Of a stretch of 64,000 nt of DNA, positions 16,967-25,141 are shown in pieces; the stretch's first letter is position 1; every line of letters starts with the position of its first letter. The notes beneath the pieces are model-generated. The model was not told where the DNA came from. It saw only the letters and a list, made by a program, of their open reading frames with translations, and did not search any database. Both the position numbers and the translations under genes were made by a program. Origin of the DNA: Ornithinimicrobium cerasi (GTDB taxonomy: Bacteria; Actinomycetota; Actinomycetes; Actinomycetales; Dermatophilaceae); NCBI RefSeq assembly GCF_003702705.1, contig NZ_QZMN01000006.1:1-64000 (forward strand), written 5' to 3'.

Positions 16967-17791
16967 TCAGACACCGGCCTGCCTGCGCTGGCGCACGGCC
17001 TCGTAGACGATGATCGCGGCCGACGTCGCGACGTTGAGCGAGTTCGCGCGGCCGACCATCGGGATGCGCACCCGGTGGTCCGCCGCGGCCAGCACGTCCT
17101 CGGTCAGCCCGGTCTTCTCGGTGCCCACCGCGATCGCGACCGGGCCCCGGTAGTCGACCTCGGTGTGCTCGGTCGGGGTGTCCGGGGTCGCCGCGACGAG
17201 GGGTATGCCGCGGGCGCGCAGCCAGTCCTGCACCACCGCGGTCGGGTCGCTGGCCACCGGCACCGAGAAGACCGTGCCCTTGGAGGCCCGGACGGTGTTG
17301 GGGTTGCCCCAGTCGGTCACCGGGTCGGCCGCGACGACGGCGTCGACGCCGGCCGCGTCCGCGGTCCGCAGCATCGCGCCGAGGTTGCCCGGCTTCTCCA
17401 CCCCCTGGCAGACGAGCAGCAGCGGGGCCGGACCGGGCGACAGGTCGGCGCACCGCCGGTCCACGGTGCCGACGACGGCGAGGACGCCGTCCGGGCCCTC
17501 GCGGTAGGCCGTCCTCTCGAACGCGGACCGGGACACGCGCACCACCTCCGTGCCGAGGGCGGCGACGCGGCCGACGAGGTCGTCGGCCAGCGCCTGCGCC
17601 CCCATCAGCTCCGGGCAGTAGAAGAGGGAGTGCGGGACCACGCCCGCGTCCAGGGCGAGCCCCAGCTCGTCATACCCCTCCACGAGGGTGCGTCCCTCCT
17701 GCTCCCGCGTCCGGCGTCGACGCAGCCCGACGAGCGCCCTGAGCCTGGGGTTGGCGGGCGAGGTGAGGACGAGCGGGTCGGGCACGCGCAC
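16967..17791 (-). CDS. TrmH/SpoU-family rRNA 2'-O-methyltransferase
   Basis: A 274-residue SPOUT methyltransferase using SAM to methylate a ribose in RNA. An N-terminal substrate-binding domain (TSPANPRLRALVGLRRRR) is followed by the trefoil-knot motifs: motif 1 EKPGNLGAMLRTADAAG, motif 2 VAIAVGTEKTGLT and motif 3 IPMVGRANSLNVATSAAI. TsnR and RlmB-like proteins share these; the target nucleotide cannot be told. Start is GTG 17791. It ends just inside the upstream region of the VOC gene. Confidence 0.9.
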   Translation of the reverse strand: MRVPDPLVLTSPANPRLRALVGLRRRRTREQEGRTLVEGYDELGLALDAGVVPHSLFYCPELMGAQALADDLVGRVAALGTEVVRVSRSAFERTAYREGPDGVLAVVGTVDRRCADLSPGPAPLLLVCQGVEKPGNLGAMLRTADAAGVDAVVAADPVTDWGNPNTVRASKGTVFSVPVASDPTAVVQDWLRARGIPLVAATPDTPTEHTEVDYRGPVAIAVGTEKTGLTEDVLAAADHRVRIPMVGRANSLNVATSAAIIVYEAVRQRRQAGV

Positions 17792-17826
17792 CAGTGTGGC
17801 GCACCCCTGGGCTAGATTGACCCGCT

Positions 17827-18525
17827 GTGGAGGGGAACCCCGGGCCGGGCGAGGTCCGACCGAGCGCTCTGCGCCGACTTCTCGAGGCGTCCGTCACCTG
17901 GGTCCTGGCCCGCCCGCGCAACGCCGGGTATGCCGTCGTGGTCGCCGCCCTGCTGCTCACCGTGCCGTTCGGCGGGCTCGCGGCGGCGCCCGAGGACGAG
18001 CCGGAGGCCGTGACGGCGGGGACGACGGTCCGGGCCGCGCCGTGGGAGCTGACCCTGGAGCGGGCGGTGTGGGGTCCGGAGCTGGGGGGTGACTTCCTGG
18101 AGCAGGAGGGGGTCCAGCACGTGCTGGTCCTGGGGACGTTGCGGTCCACCGCCGGGACCACGCTGTCCGCCTCCGAGCTCGGCAGCAGCGTGCGCATCCG
18201 CGACCTCCCGGGCGCCGCCGACGCCTTCGGCACGCCCCTGGAGGACGGTCTGCTGCCGTGGGACTCCTTGTGGACGCTGGAGCCGGCGACCGTGTCCCTG
18301 CGGGCGGTGGCGCCAGGACTGACCTACGACGTGGGCCTGCACCTGACCACCACGGAGCAGACCGTGCCCGCTGAGATCCAGGTCGAGCTCTACAGCAAGA
18401 CCTACCGCGAGAGCAGCCTGGAGGACACCATGCTGTGGACCGACGAGCGGCGGACCGCGGTCGTGACCGTGCCGACGCGGCGCTCCGGACCGGTCTACCT
18501 GAGCAGCTGGGAGGTGCTGCCGTGA
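17827..18525 (+). CDS. unrecognised single-pass membrane protein, gene 1 of four
   Basis: A 232-residue protein: basic N-terminal 30 residues, one membrane helix (about 37-58, AVVVAALLLTVPFGGL), then a predicted extracellular beta-rich domain of about 170 residues beginning TTVRAAPWELTLERAVWG. No enzyme motif is visible. GTG 17827 lies eight bases after TAGATT, so this is the promoter-proximal, leaderless gene. Its stop overlaps the next start (GTGA). The ectodomain layout recalls the next two proteins. Function unknown. Confidence 0.8.
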   Translation: MEGNPGPGEVRPSALRRLLEASVTWVLARPRNAGYAVVVAALLLTVPFGGLAAAPEDEPEAVTAGTTVRAAPWELTLERAVWGPELGGDFLEQEGVQHVLVLGTLRSTAGTTLSASELGSSVRIRDLPGAADAFGTPLEDGLLPWDSLWTLEPATVSLRAVAPGLTYDVGLHLTTTEQTVPAEIQVELYSKTYRESSLEDTMLWTDERRTAVVTVPTRRSGPVYLSSWEVLP

Positions 18526-19121
18526 GCGTCGCCGCCGAGCTCGCGACCCGCTGGGCCGGACGCGCCGGGACGATCGCCTTCGTCCTCGTCGCGCTCGCGC
18601 TCGGGAGGGTCGTGGGCGACCAGGTGCCCTCGCCCATCGACAGCTACGCCCGCCCGCACGAGGTGGTGGCGAGCCAGGGTCGACCCGTGCAGCTGCGGGC
18701 CGCCACGATCACGGTCGACGGCGTGACCGTGAGCCGGTCCTTCCAGACCTCCTCCTCGCTGTACGAGTCGCCCGGGATCTTCGTCCTGGCCGACGTCACC
18801 TTCACGCCTACGCTCGAGGACTCCGCCCTCGGCCACGTGGAGATCGTCGACCGGCAGGGTCGCTCGTTCACGGTCACCCGCACCGGCGGCAACACCTGCC
18901 CCCTGACCGCGCCCGGGCTCCCCACCCGCTGCTCGGTGGTCCTGGAGCTGCCTCCCGACGCCCTTCCCGGCGCGACGCTGCGCCTCGGCACCGACGGGAC
19001 GGACACGGCATACCAGGACCTGGCCGTGGTCGACCTCGGGCTCGACGCGCAGGACGCCCAGCTGGCCGCCGACGCCGAGCCCCTCGAGCCGCGGGAACCG
19101 CTGCTCGAGGAGGGGGGCTGA
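18522..19121 (+). CDS. unrecognised single-pass membrane protein, gene 2 of four
   Basis: A 199-residue protein with one N-terminal membrane helix (about residues 15-31) and an extracellular domain opening GRPVQLRAATITVDGVTVS. Two Cys (NTCPLTAPGLPTRC) about 13 apart could form a disulfide loop. The C terminus is acidic (PLEPREPLLEEGG). GTG 18522 overlaps the upstream stop and one base separates its stop from the next ATG. Similar strand pattern to genes 1 and 3 suggests paralogous ectodomains. Function unknown. Confidence 0.8.
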   Translation: MSVAAELATRWAGRAGTIAFVLVALALGRVVGDQVPSPIDSYARPHEVVASQGRPVQLRAATITVDGVTVSRSFQTSSSLYESPGIFVLADVTFTPTLEDSALGHVEIVDRQGRSFTVTRTGGNTCPLTAPGLPTRCSVVLELPPDALPGATLRLGTDGTDTAYQDLAVVDLGLDAQDAQLAADAEPLEPREPLLEEGG

Positions 19122-19122
19122 G

Positions 19123-19782
19123 ATGACCGGCTGGTGGCGACGCAACAGGTGGGCTCTGCTCGCGCTGCCGTTCGTGCTGCTCCTCGCGGCCGGAGCCGGT
19201 AGCTATCGGGTGTGGAACTTCTGGAACCCCTACGAGCTGACCGACCCGGTGGCCGGCCGCAGCGGCGAACCCGTGCGGTTCACGCACACGCTGGAGGACG
19301 ACCGGGGCAGCTACACCGTCGACCTGACCGTCACCGCCGCCGACCCCGTCCCGGCGGATCACTTCACCGACCAGGAGGGGATGATGCACTACTTCCCCCG
19401 CAGCGAAGGCAGCCGCGTCTGGCGCACAGACCTGACCGTCCAGGCCGACCCGGCCTCGCCGCTGACCGGGTGCCAGGTCCGTCTGGTCGACGGTCTGGGC
19501 CGGGCGACGCTCTACCGGACCAGCCCGCTCGGCGGCGAGGCGAGCCTCGGTCTGCCCGGCTCCCCCTGCGTGCCCCCGGGTGCGCCGGGACCCTCGCCCG
19601 ACTTCGGCTTCGGCCTGGAGGAGCCGGCCGCGACCCGACCGGCGACCTACACCGTCCCCGTCTACGTCCGCACGGCCCAGGACTTCGTCCCCGAGTCGAT
19701 AGAGATCTGGTGGGAGACGCCCTGGCACCTCTCCATCGACGTCGACGCCGACGCCGAGGCCGACGCCGGGGAGGAGGGCTGA
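19123..19782 (+). CDS. unrecognised single-pass membrane protein, gene 3 of four
   Basis: A 219-residue protein: a short Trp/Arg-rich N terminus (TGWWRRNRW), one membrane helix (about 10-25), then an extracellular beta-rich domain starting GEPVRFTHTLEDDRGSYTV with aromatic-rich strands (WRTDLTV, IEIWWETPWHLSID). Two Cys, in LTGCQVRLV and GSPCVPPG. The acidic Asp/Ala/Glu tail resembles that of gene 2. Its stop overlaps the ATG of the polytopic gene 4 (TGATG). Function unknown. Confidence 0.8.
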   Translation: MTGWWRRNRWALLALPFVLLLAAGAGSYRVWNFWNPYELTDPVAGRSGEPVRFTHTLEDDRGSYTVDLTVTAADPVPADHFTDQEGMMHYFPRSEGSRVWRTDLTVQADPASPLTGCQVRLVDGLGRATLYRTSPLGGEASLGLPGSPCVPPGAPGPSPDFGFGLEEPAATRPATYTVPVYVRTAQDFVPESIEIWWETPWHLSIDVDADAEADAGEEG

Positions 19783-21122
19783 TGGGCGCCGCCCTGTCCC
19801 GCGTCGGGCGGTCGGTCCTCGGTGCGCTGGCGGTCGTCCTGGAGGGGCTCAGGCTCCTGGTTGCGCACTGGCCGGTGCTCGTCGTGGTCCTGCTCCTGGG
19901 AGCCGTGGCTCGCGAGCTGGTGCTCTGGGCCTCCTTCGAGCTGAGCAAGGTCAGCCCCGTGGCTGCCACGATCACGGCGGCGCTGGCGCCCCTGAGCGCC
20001 GTGGCCGCGCTCGTGGTCGCGCTCCGCGTCGTGATGCCGTCCCTGCGCAACGTGCCCGAGGCGACCGGACTGACGCGCTCGCGCCGACTCTCCGTGCTCG
20101 CCTCGGCGCTCGTCCCCTTCCTGGCGGTCTACGCCTCGCAGGGCTACCTGCGCGAGGACGTCCGCAGGTTCGTCAACGAGGTGACGGCGGACGAGTTCCG
20201 GTCCACCAACTGGTTCATCGAGACGGCCGGCGCCCGGACCCTGGCCGACGTCTCGCTGCCGGTCACGGCGGCCGTGGTGGTCGGGGCGCTCGTGCTGCGC
20301 TGGGGGCTGGACCGGTTCGACCTCGCGCAGCGCAACCTCGGCCTCGGCCTGCTCGCCGCCTGGGTGGAGGCCCTGTGGCTGGTGACCGTCGCGAAGACGA
20401 TCAGCACCGGGTGGGAGGGTGCTTGGGCCTGGGTCCTCGGTCGCCGCGGCGTGGCCTGGCTGATGGACGGGTGGGCCGCCGCCATGGGCGTCCTCGGCCC
20501 CGCGGGCACCTGGTTCGACTCCGCTGTCTCCTGGCTGTGGGACCTCCTGGGTGACTTCGACACCCTGGTGGTCGTCCCCCTCGCCTGGCTGGTGGTGGGC
20601 GCGGTGGTCTACGGACGAGAGCTGGCCGAGCCTCGCGACACCGACCTGAGCCGTGTCGGCGTGCGCGTGGTCGGGGCCATCAGGGACGAGCGGGCTCTCG
20701 CCCGCCTCGAGCGGGCGCGCCAGCGGTCGGCCCGGGTGCGAGCACGTGCGAGCCGGCTGCCGGTATGGCTGCGCGAGTGGGCGGCCGCGCCGGTCACCAG
20801 CGTCACGGAACGCTTCGCCGCGCTGGGTCGAGGTCTGCTCACCCTGCTGCGGGCCGGGCTGGTCCCCATGGTCACGCTTTGCCTGGTGCTGATCCTCGCC
20901 CGGCACGCGGGGGTGGCGGTCGCGATCCTGCTGCGTGCCGTGGTCGGCCCGATGGACGCCGAGTGGGGACGGGTCGTCGCCCCCTACGTGTCGATGGGAC
21001 TCAACCTCGTCACCACCCTACTCATGGTCGTGCTGATCGCCGCAGCGGTCGACCGTTTCCTGGCGCGTCCGGCCCAGGAGACGGCGGACGCCGCCGGGAC
21101 CCCGGTGGCCTCACGGACCTGA
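19782..21122 (+). CDS. unrecognised polytopic membrane protein, gene 4 of four
   Basis: A 446-residue protein with about eight membrane helices in two groups (residues 25-95 and 105-290, and again 365-430), separated by a strongly basic cytoplasmic stretch (about 300-345, LARLERARQRSARVRARASRL). No transporter or enzyme signature recognised. It is the only multi-helix member of this four-gene unit, so it probably assembles with the three single-pass proteins. It is followed at once by the 29-bp repeat array. Confidence 0.8.
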   Translation: MGAALSRVGRSVLGALAVVLEGLRLLVAHWPVLVVVLLLGAVARELVLWASFELSKVSPVAATITAALAPLSAVAALVVALRVVMPSLRNVPEATGLTRSRRLSVLASALVPFLAVYASQGYLREDVRRFVNEVTADEFRSTNWFIETAGARTLADVSLPVTAAVVVGALVLRWGLDRFDLAQRNLGLGLLAAWVEALWLVTVAKTISTGWEGAWAWVLGRRGVAWLMDGWAAAMGVLGPAGTWFDSAVSWLWDLLGDFDTLVVVPLAWLVVGAVVYGRELAEPRDTDLSRVGVRVVGAIRDERALARLERARQRSARVRARASRLPVWLREWAAAPVTSVTERFAALGRGLLTLLRAGLVPMVTLCLVLILARHAGVAVAILLRAVVGPMDAEWGRVVAPYVSMGLNLVTTLLMVVLIAAAVDRFLARPAQETADAAGTPVASRT

Positions 21123-21127
21123 CCGGA

Positions 21128-21415
21128 CCACGTGACACTGGTTCTCCGACCGATCCACCGGACACACTGGGTCCGAGGCTGAACCACCGGACACACTGGG
21201 TCCGAGGCTGAACCACCGGACACACTGGCTCCGAGGGTGGACCACCGGACACACTGGCTCCGAGGGTGGACCACCGGACACACTGGCTCCGAGGGTGGAC
21301 CACCGGACACACTGGCTCCGAGGGTGGACCACCGGACACACTGGCTCCGAGGGTGGACCACCGGACACACTGGCTCCGAGGGTGGACCACCGGACACACT
21401 GGGTCTGGGGGTGAA
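21128..21415. repeat. 29-bp tandem repeat array between convergent genes
   Basis: Nine regular units begin at 21155 and recur every 29 bases to 21387 (end 21415); a diverged unit with a 2-base deletion precedes them at 21128. The consensus is CCACCGGACACACTGGCTCC followed by GAGGGTGGA. Outer units carry a T or G variant (GGGTCCGAGGCTGAA). CCACC and GGTGG within a unit are complementary, and adjacent units join as GGTGGACCACC, so repeated hairpins can form on either strand. The array fills the space between the upstream stop (21122) and the convergent HAD gene stop (21429). Confidence 0.95.
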
Positions 21416-21428
21416 CCGGTGTCACGTC

Positions 21429-22286
21429 TCAGGCGAGCTCGTCGAGCACTTCCTGGAGGGCGTCGACCAGACCGTCCTCGGTGACGGCACCGGTGACGCG
21501 GTCGGCCATCGCGATGACCTCCGGCGGCGCCTGGCCCATCGCGTAGCTGCGCGCGGCCCAGTCGAGCATCTCGAGGTCGTTGCGCTGGTCACCGGCCGCC
21601 ACCGTGCGGTGCGGCTCGACGCCGAGGCGGCGGCGCACCTGCTCCAGGGCGGAGGCCTTGGACACCCCCTCGGGGGCGAGGTCGAGCCAGGCGCTGTACC
21701 CCACGGCGTACGAGACGCCGTGCAGACCGATCCGTTCCACCATCTCGCTGAACTCCTCGGAGGTGGAGTTGGGGTCGCGGAAGGTGACACGGGTGACCGG
21801 GTCGGCGACCAGCTCCTCGAACGGGACGATGATCTCCTCGCCCCAGAGCTCACCGGGCGGGAAGGGGGTGCTCACCTTGAACCCCACCCCGACCTCCTCC
21901 ACCGCGACCAGCACGTCGGGCAGCTCGCGCCGCACGACCGCGACGGCCGGCGCGGGGTCGAAGGTGACCACGTCGTCGAGGCGGTAGCCACCCGCGGCCC
22001 CCGGGTCGACCGACACCGTGACGGCCCCGTTGGAGCAGACCACCGGCCGACCTGCCGTCATCAGCCCGAGGTGCTCCATGACCGGCAGGGTGGACTGGAC
22101 GGACCGCCCGGTCGCGATGACGACGGTGACGTGCGGCAGGGCGTCCAGCGTCCGCACCGTCCGCGCCACGCGCGGAGACAGGTGCCCGTCGTGCCGCAGC
22201 AGCGTGCCGTCGACGTCCAACGACACCAGAAGTCTGGTGTCGCGCAACGGGTGCCTGCCGACGTCCGGACGCTCGGTTCTGCTCAC
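21429..22286 (-). CDS. HAD-superfamily phosphatase (Cof type)
   Basis: A 285-residue Cof-type (class IIB) haloacid-dehalogenase-like phosphatase acting on a small phosphorylated metabolite. Motif I is SLDVDGTLL (nucleophile and acid Asp), motif II IATGRS, and motif IV AAGDQRNDLEML near residue 235. The C2-type cap lies between motifs II and III. Start is GTG 22286; TAGGGT ends six bases upstream, so it is probably leaderless. Substrate unknown. Confidence 0.9.
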   Translation of the reverse strand: MSRTERPDVGRHPLRDTRLLVSLDVDGTLLRHDGHLSPRVARTVRTLDALPHVTVVIATGRSVQSTLPVMEHLGLMTAGRPVVCSNGAVTVSVDPGAAGGYRLDDVVTFDPAPAVAVVRRELPDVLVAVEEVGVGFKVSTPFPPGELWGEEIIVPFEELVADPVTRVTFRDPNSTSEEFSEMVERIGLHGVSYAVGYSAWLDLAPEGVSKASALEQVRRRLGVEPHRTVAAGDQRNDLEMLDWAARSYAMGQAPPEVIAMADRVTGAVTEDGLVDALQEVLDELA

Positions 22287-22332
22287 GGCACGACCCTAGT
22301 CGGCCGGGGCGCGGCACCCTGCGCGGTGGGAC

Positions 22333-23574
22333 TCAGTCCTGCAGCGTCATCGCCCGACGCCAGGTCAGGCTGCCCGAGGTGTGCAGGAGCGAACGCTGGT
22401 ACAGACGCGCGCCGAGCCGGATGGTCAGCAGGCAGAAACCCAGGACGAGCAGGAGCGCGACCACTGGCTCCCACCACTCCACCTTGCCCTCGAGGATGCG
22501 CATCGGCATCAGGATCGTCGACATGACCGGCACGAAGGAGGCGATGGTGCGCCAGATCCCCTGCAGGTTGATCCCCACGATGAAGACGGCGACCAGCAGC
22601 ATGGTCAGCGGCATGGTCGTGGACTGCAGGTCCTCGGCCCGGGAGGCCAGGGAGCCGGCAGCGGCCCACACGCAGGCGAGCGCCAGGAAGCCCAGGACGA
22701 AGAAGGGGATGTACCAGGCGATGCCCTCCGCCAGCCCGGGCAGGGCGACGTCGTAGTCGGTGAAGGCCAGCCCGACCAGCCCGACCGCGACGATCAGGAC
22801 CATCTGGCCCAGAGCCAGGGCGGTGCTGCCGAGCACCTTCCCCAGGAGCAGGCTGCGCACGGGGATGGCTGCGGAGAGGATCTCCACCAGGCGGGACTGC
22901 TTCTCCTCGACCGCGCTGCTGGCGATCTGCATGCCGAACATCAAGGACGACATGTAGAAGAGGATCGCGAAGACGAACCCGAGGACGAAGGCCATGAACC
23001 CGTCGGAGCCGTCGTCCTGGGCCGTGAGGTCCCTGGTGCTCAGGCTGGTGCCCGCCATCAGCGAACCCAGGTCGGTGCCGGCCTCCGCCGCGTTGCGCGT
23101 CATGGCATCGGTGCGCGCCGCGTCCGCCAGCACGAGCTCGAGGTCGCTGGCCGTCGGGCCCTCGTCGACCACCTCCCACCCGTCGGCGGTGGCGATCAGC
23201 CCGTAGTCCACGTCCCCCGAGCGGGTCGCCTCCTCCACCGCCGAGGCGTCACCCAGCTCGACGCTCACGAGCTCGGCGGCCGGGTCCTGTGCGGTCGCCG
23301 CCTGCTCCGCCATGGCTACGATGCGGGTGCCGTCCCCACCCTCGACACCGATGCGGTAGCTCATCGAGCCGCCGCCGAGGAAACCCTGCAGCAGGATCAG
23401 CGCGAGCAGGATGACCAGGGTGAGAGCCGTGGACATGAGGAAGTTGCGGTCGCGGAGCCGGACCTGGATCTCGCGGGAGGCCACGAGCTTCCAGGGATGG
23501 CGCAACCCCGGGGCGGCCGCATCTGCGGCCGGCCGCGCCTGCGTCGGCGGGGTCAGGGTCCGGGTCGTGCTCAT
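22333..23574 (-). CDS. ABC-2-type exporter permease (NatB-like)
   Basis: A 413-residue permease. One helix near residues 47-67 (STALTLVILLALILLQGFLG) is followed by a large extracellular domain (about 70-195) and then five to six helices from residue 200. MFGMQIASSAVEEKQSRLVEIL is the conserved NatB/ABC-2 segment, with the coupling-helix residues EEK. Its ATG overlaps the stop of the upstream ATPase gene (ATGA). Family members export sodium, antibiotics or peptides; substrate unknown here. Confidence 0.9.
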   Translation of the reverse strand: MSTTRTLTPPTQARPAADAAAPGLRHPWKLVASREIQVRLRDRNFLMSTALTLVILLALILLQGFLGGGSMSYRIGVEGGDGTRIVAMAEQAATAQDPAAELVSVELGDASAVEEATRSGDVDYGLIATADGWEVVDEGPTASDLELVLADAARTDAMTRNAAEAGTDLGSLMAGTSLSTRDLTAQDDGSDGFMAFVLGFVFAILFYMSSLMFGMQIASSAVEEKQSRLVEILSAAIPVRSLLLGKVLGSTALALGQMVLIVAVGLVGLAFTDYDVALPGLAEGIAWYIPFFVLGFLALACVWAAAGSLASRAEDLQSTTMPLTMLLVAVFIVGINLQGIWRTIASFVPVMSTILMPMRILEGKVEWWEPVVALLLVLGFCLLTIRLGARLYQRSLLHTSGSLTWRRAMTLQD

Positions 23575-24452
23575 GCCGCCACCTCTCGGTAGATCTCGGA
23601 CAGGGTCGGGCGGATGCGGCTGAACTCGCGCACGCCGCCACGGGCGACCGCGTCGGTGAGCAGCCGCTGGGCGACCCGCTCGTCCTGCGGCTCGACGAGG
23701 ACGGTGGGACCCTCGAGGTCGATGACCGTGACACCGGCCACCCCGCGGACCCACCCGGTGTCCCCGGTGGTGGTGAGCCGGTAGCGCAGCGGCGCGTCGG
23801 CGCGCAGCGCCTCGGACGTGCCCTCGGCCACGACCCGCCCCTGGTGCAGGACCACGATCGAGTCGCACAGCCGGTCGACGAGGTCGAGCTGGTGCGAGCT
23901 GAAGAGCACCGGCACCCCCTGGGAGGTGTGCTCCCTCAGCAGCTCGCTCATCTGGTCGACGGCGGTCGGGTCGAGACCGGAGAACGGCTCGTCGAGGATG
24001 AGCGCCACGGGGTCCCCCAGCACGGCGGCGATGATCTGCGCCCGTTGCTGGTTGCCGAGCGAGAGCTCCTCCACCTTGTCGTCGACGCGGTCCGCCAGTC
24101 CGAACCGGTCGAGCAGCTCGACGGCGCGCCGCCGCGCCGGCTGGGCCTGCATGCCGTGCAGCTGGGCCAGATAGACAAGCTGCCCGAGGACGGGCTGCTT
24201 GGGGTAGAGGCCACGCTCCTCCGGCATGTACCCGAACCGGGCCCGCACCGCGCGCGTCGCCGGCGTCCCGTCCCAGTGCACCTCGCCGGAGGTGGGTGCG
24301 AGCACCCCCATGACCATGCGCATCGTCGTCGTCTTGCCGGCACCGTTGCCGCCGACGAATCCGACCATCCGGCCGGCCGGCACCTCGAAGGTGACGTCGT
24401 CCGCGGCCAGCACGTCGCCGTACCGGCGGGTGAGGTTGTGCAGCTCGAGCAT
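23571..24452 (-). CDS. ABC exporter ATP-binding protein (NatA-like)
   Basis: A 293-residue ATPase pairing with the NatB-like permease. Walker A is GGNGAGKTTTM near residue 36; the signature is LSLGNQQRAQ (a Gln/Asn variant usual in this subgroup), Walker B ALILDEPFSGLD and the H-loop SSHQ. A C-terminal ferredoxin-like extension of about 70 residues is typical of NatA/drug-export ATPases. ATG 24452 has GGGAGG five bases upstream. It is the first gene of a two-gene operon. Confidence 0.92.
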   Translation of the reverse strand: MLELHNLTRRYGDVLAADDVTFEVPAGRMVGFVGGNGAGKTTTMRMVMGVLAPTSGEVHWDGTPATRAVRARFGYMPEERGLYPKQPVLGQLVYLAQLHGMQAQPARRRAVELLDRFGLADRVDDKVEELSLGNQQRAQIIAAVLGDPVALILDEPFSGLDPTAVDQMSELLREHTSQGVPVLFSSHQLDLVDRLCDSIVVLHQGRVVAEGTSEALRADAPLRYRLTTTGDTGWVRGVAGVTVIDLEGPTVLVEPQDERVAQRLLTDAVARGGVREFSRIRPTLSEIYREVAA

Positions 24453-24594
24453 GGTGCCTCCCAGGTCCGCCCGTTGATGTCCCCACGCTAGGCGCCCCCG
24501 GGCGGCACGCACATCGGTCCCCCGGCGGAGACCGCTCCTCCGTCGCGAGGCGGACACGGCGTGCGTGCCGGCGGGACCGGTGCCACCATGGGGC

Positions 24595-25122
24595 ATGTCC
24601 TGGCTCCCCGACGGCTGGCAGCACCCGACCCGGTTCGACCTGGCCTCCGGTCACCACCTCCGTCCGATCCGGGCGAGCGACATCGACGTCGACTACCCCG
24701 CCGTGATGGGTTCGCGGGAACGGCTCTGGGCGACCTTCGGAGAGGTCTGGGGCTGGCCACCGGCGGACATGACCGTGGAGCAGGATCGCGAGGACCTGGC
24801 CCGGCACGAGCGGGAGATCGAGGCGCACGAGTCGTTCAACTACGCGCTGTTCGCCGACGAGGAGGAGTCTGCGCTGCTGGGCTGCTTCTACATCGACCCC
24901 CCGGAGAAGCAGGGCGCCGACGCCGACGTGTCGTGGTGGGTCGTCGACGAGCTGGTCGGGTCCGAGGTCGACGCCCGCCTGCCGGAGGCGATCGCCGCGT
25001 GGCTGGCCCGCGACTGGCCGTTCCGCACCGTCCGCTACCCGGGTCGGGACCTGACCTGGGCGGAGTGGGAGCTCCTGCCCGCGGCGGACCCCGCCCCGGC
25101 CGCGCAGGACCCGCACACCTGA
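24595..25122 (+). CDS. GNAT-like acetyltransferase domain protein
   Basis: A 175-residue protein with an N terminus LRPIRASDIDVDYPAVMGS that resembles the first strand and helix of GNAT acetyltransferases, and a strand ESALLGCFYIDPP in the region that normally precedes the acetyl-CoA loop. The canonical Q/RxxGxG/A loop is not clear, so it may be a degenerate GNAT or a binding protein. CACCAT ends five bases before ATG 24595, within GGTGCCACCATGG, the same 13-mer found before the DivIVA-like gene. Confidence 0.6.
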   Translation: MSWLPDGWQHPTRFDLASGHHLRPIRASDIDVDYPAVMGSRERLWATFGEVWGWPPADMTVEQDREDLARHEREIEAHESFNYALFADEEESALLGCFYIDPPEKQGADADVSWWVVDELVGSEVDARLPEAIAAWLARDWPFRTVRYPGRDLTWAEWELLPAADPAPAAQDPHT

Positions 25123-25141
25123 GGGGATCCGGCGCAGGACG

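Noticed and set aside
20984-21484. Several open frames in the 29-bp array with repeated SEPVCPVVHPR-type peptides
   Set aside because: They arise from translating the tandem repeat in different frames; no ribosome site and no unique protein sequence.
24453-24594. Small gene or RNA between the NatA-like and acetyltransferase-like genes
   Set aside because: No start with a ribosome site or TANNNT spacing, and no stable fold beyond GC-rich noise; treated as the divergent promoter region.
24661-25122. A toxin-antitoxin pair formed with the response regulator gene
   Set aside because: The acetyltransferase-like protein has no TacT-type features and the neighbouring gene is a clear two-component regulator.
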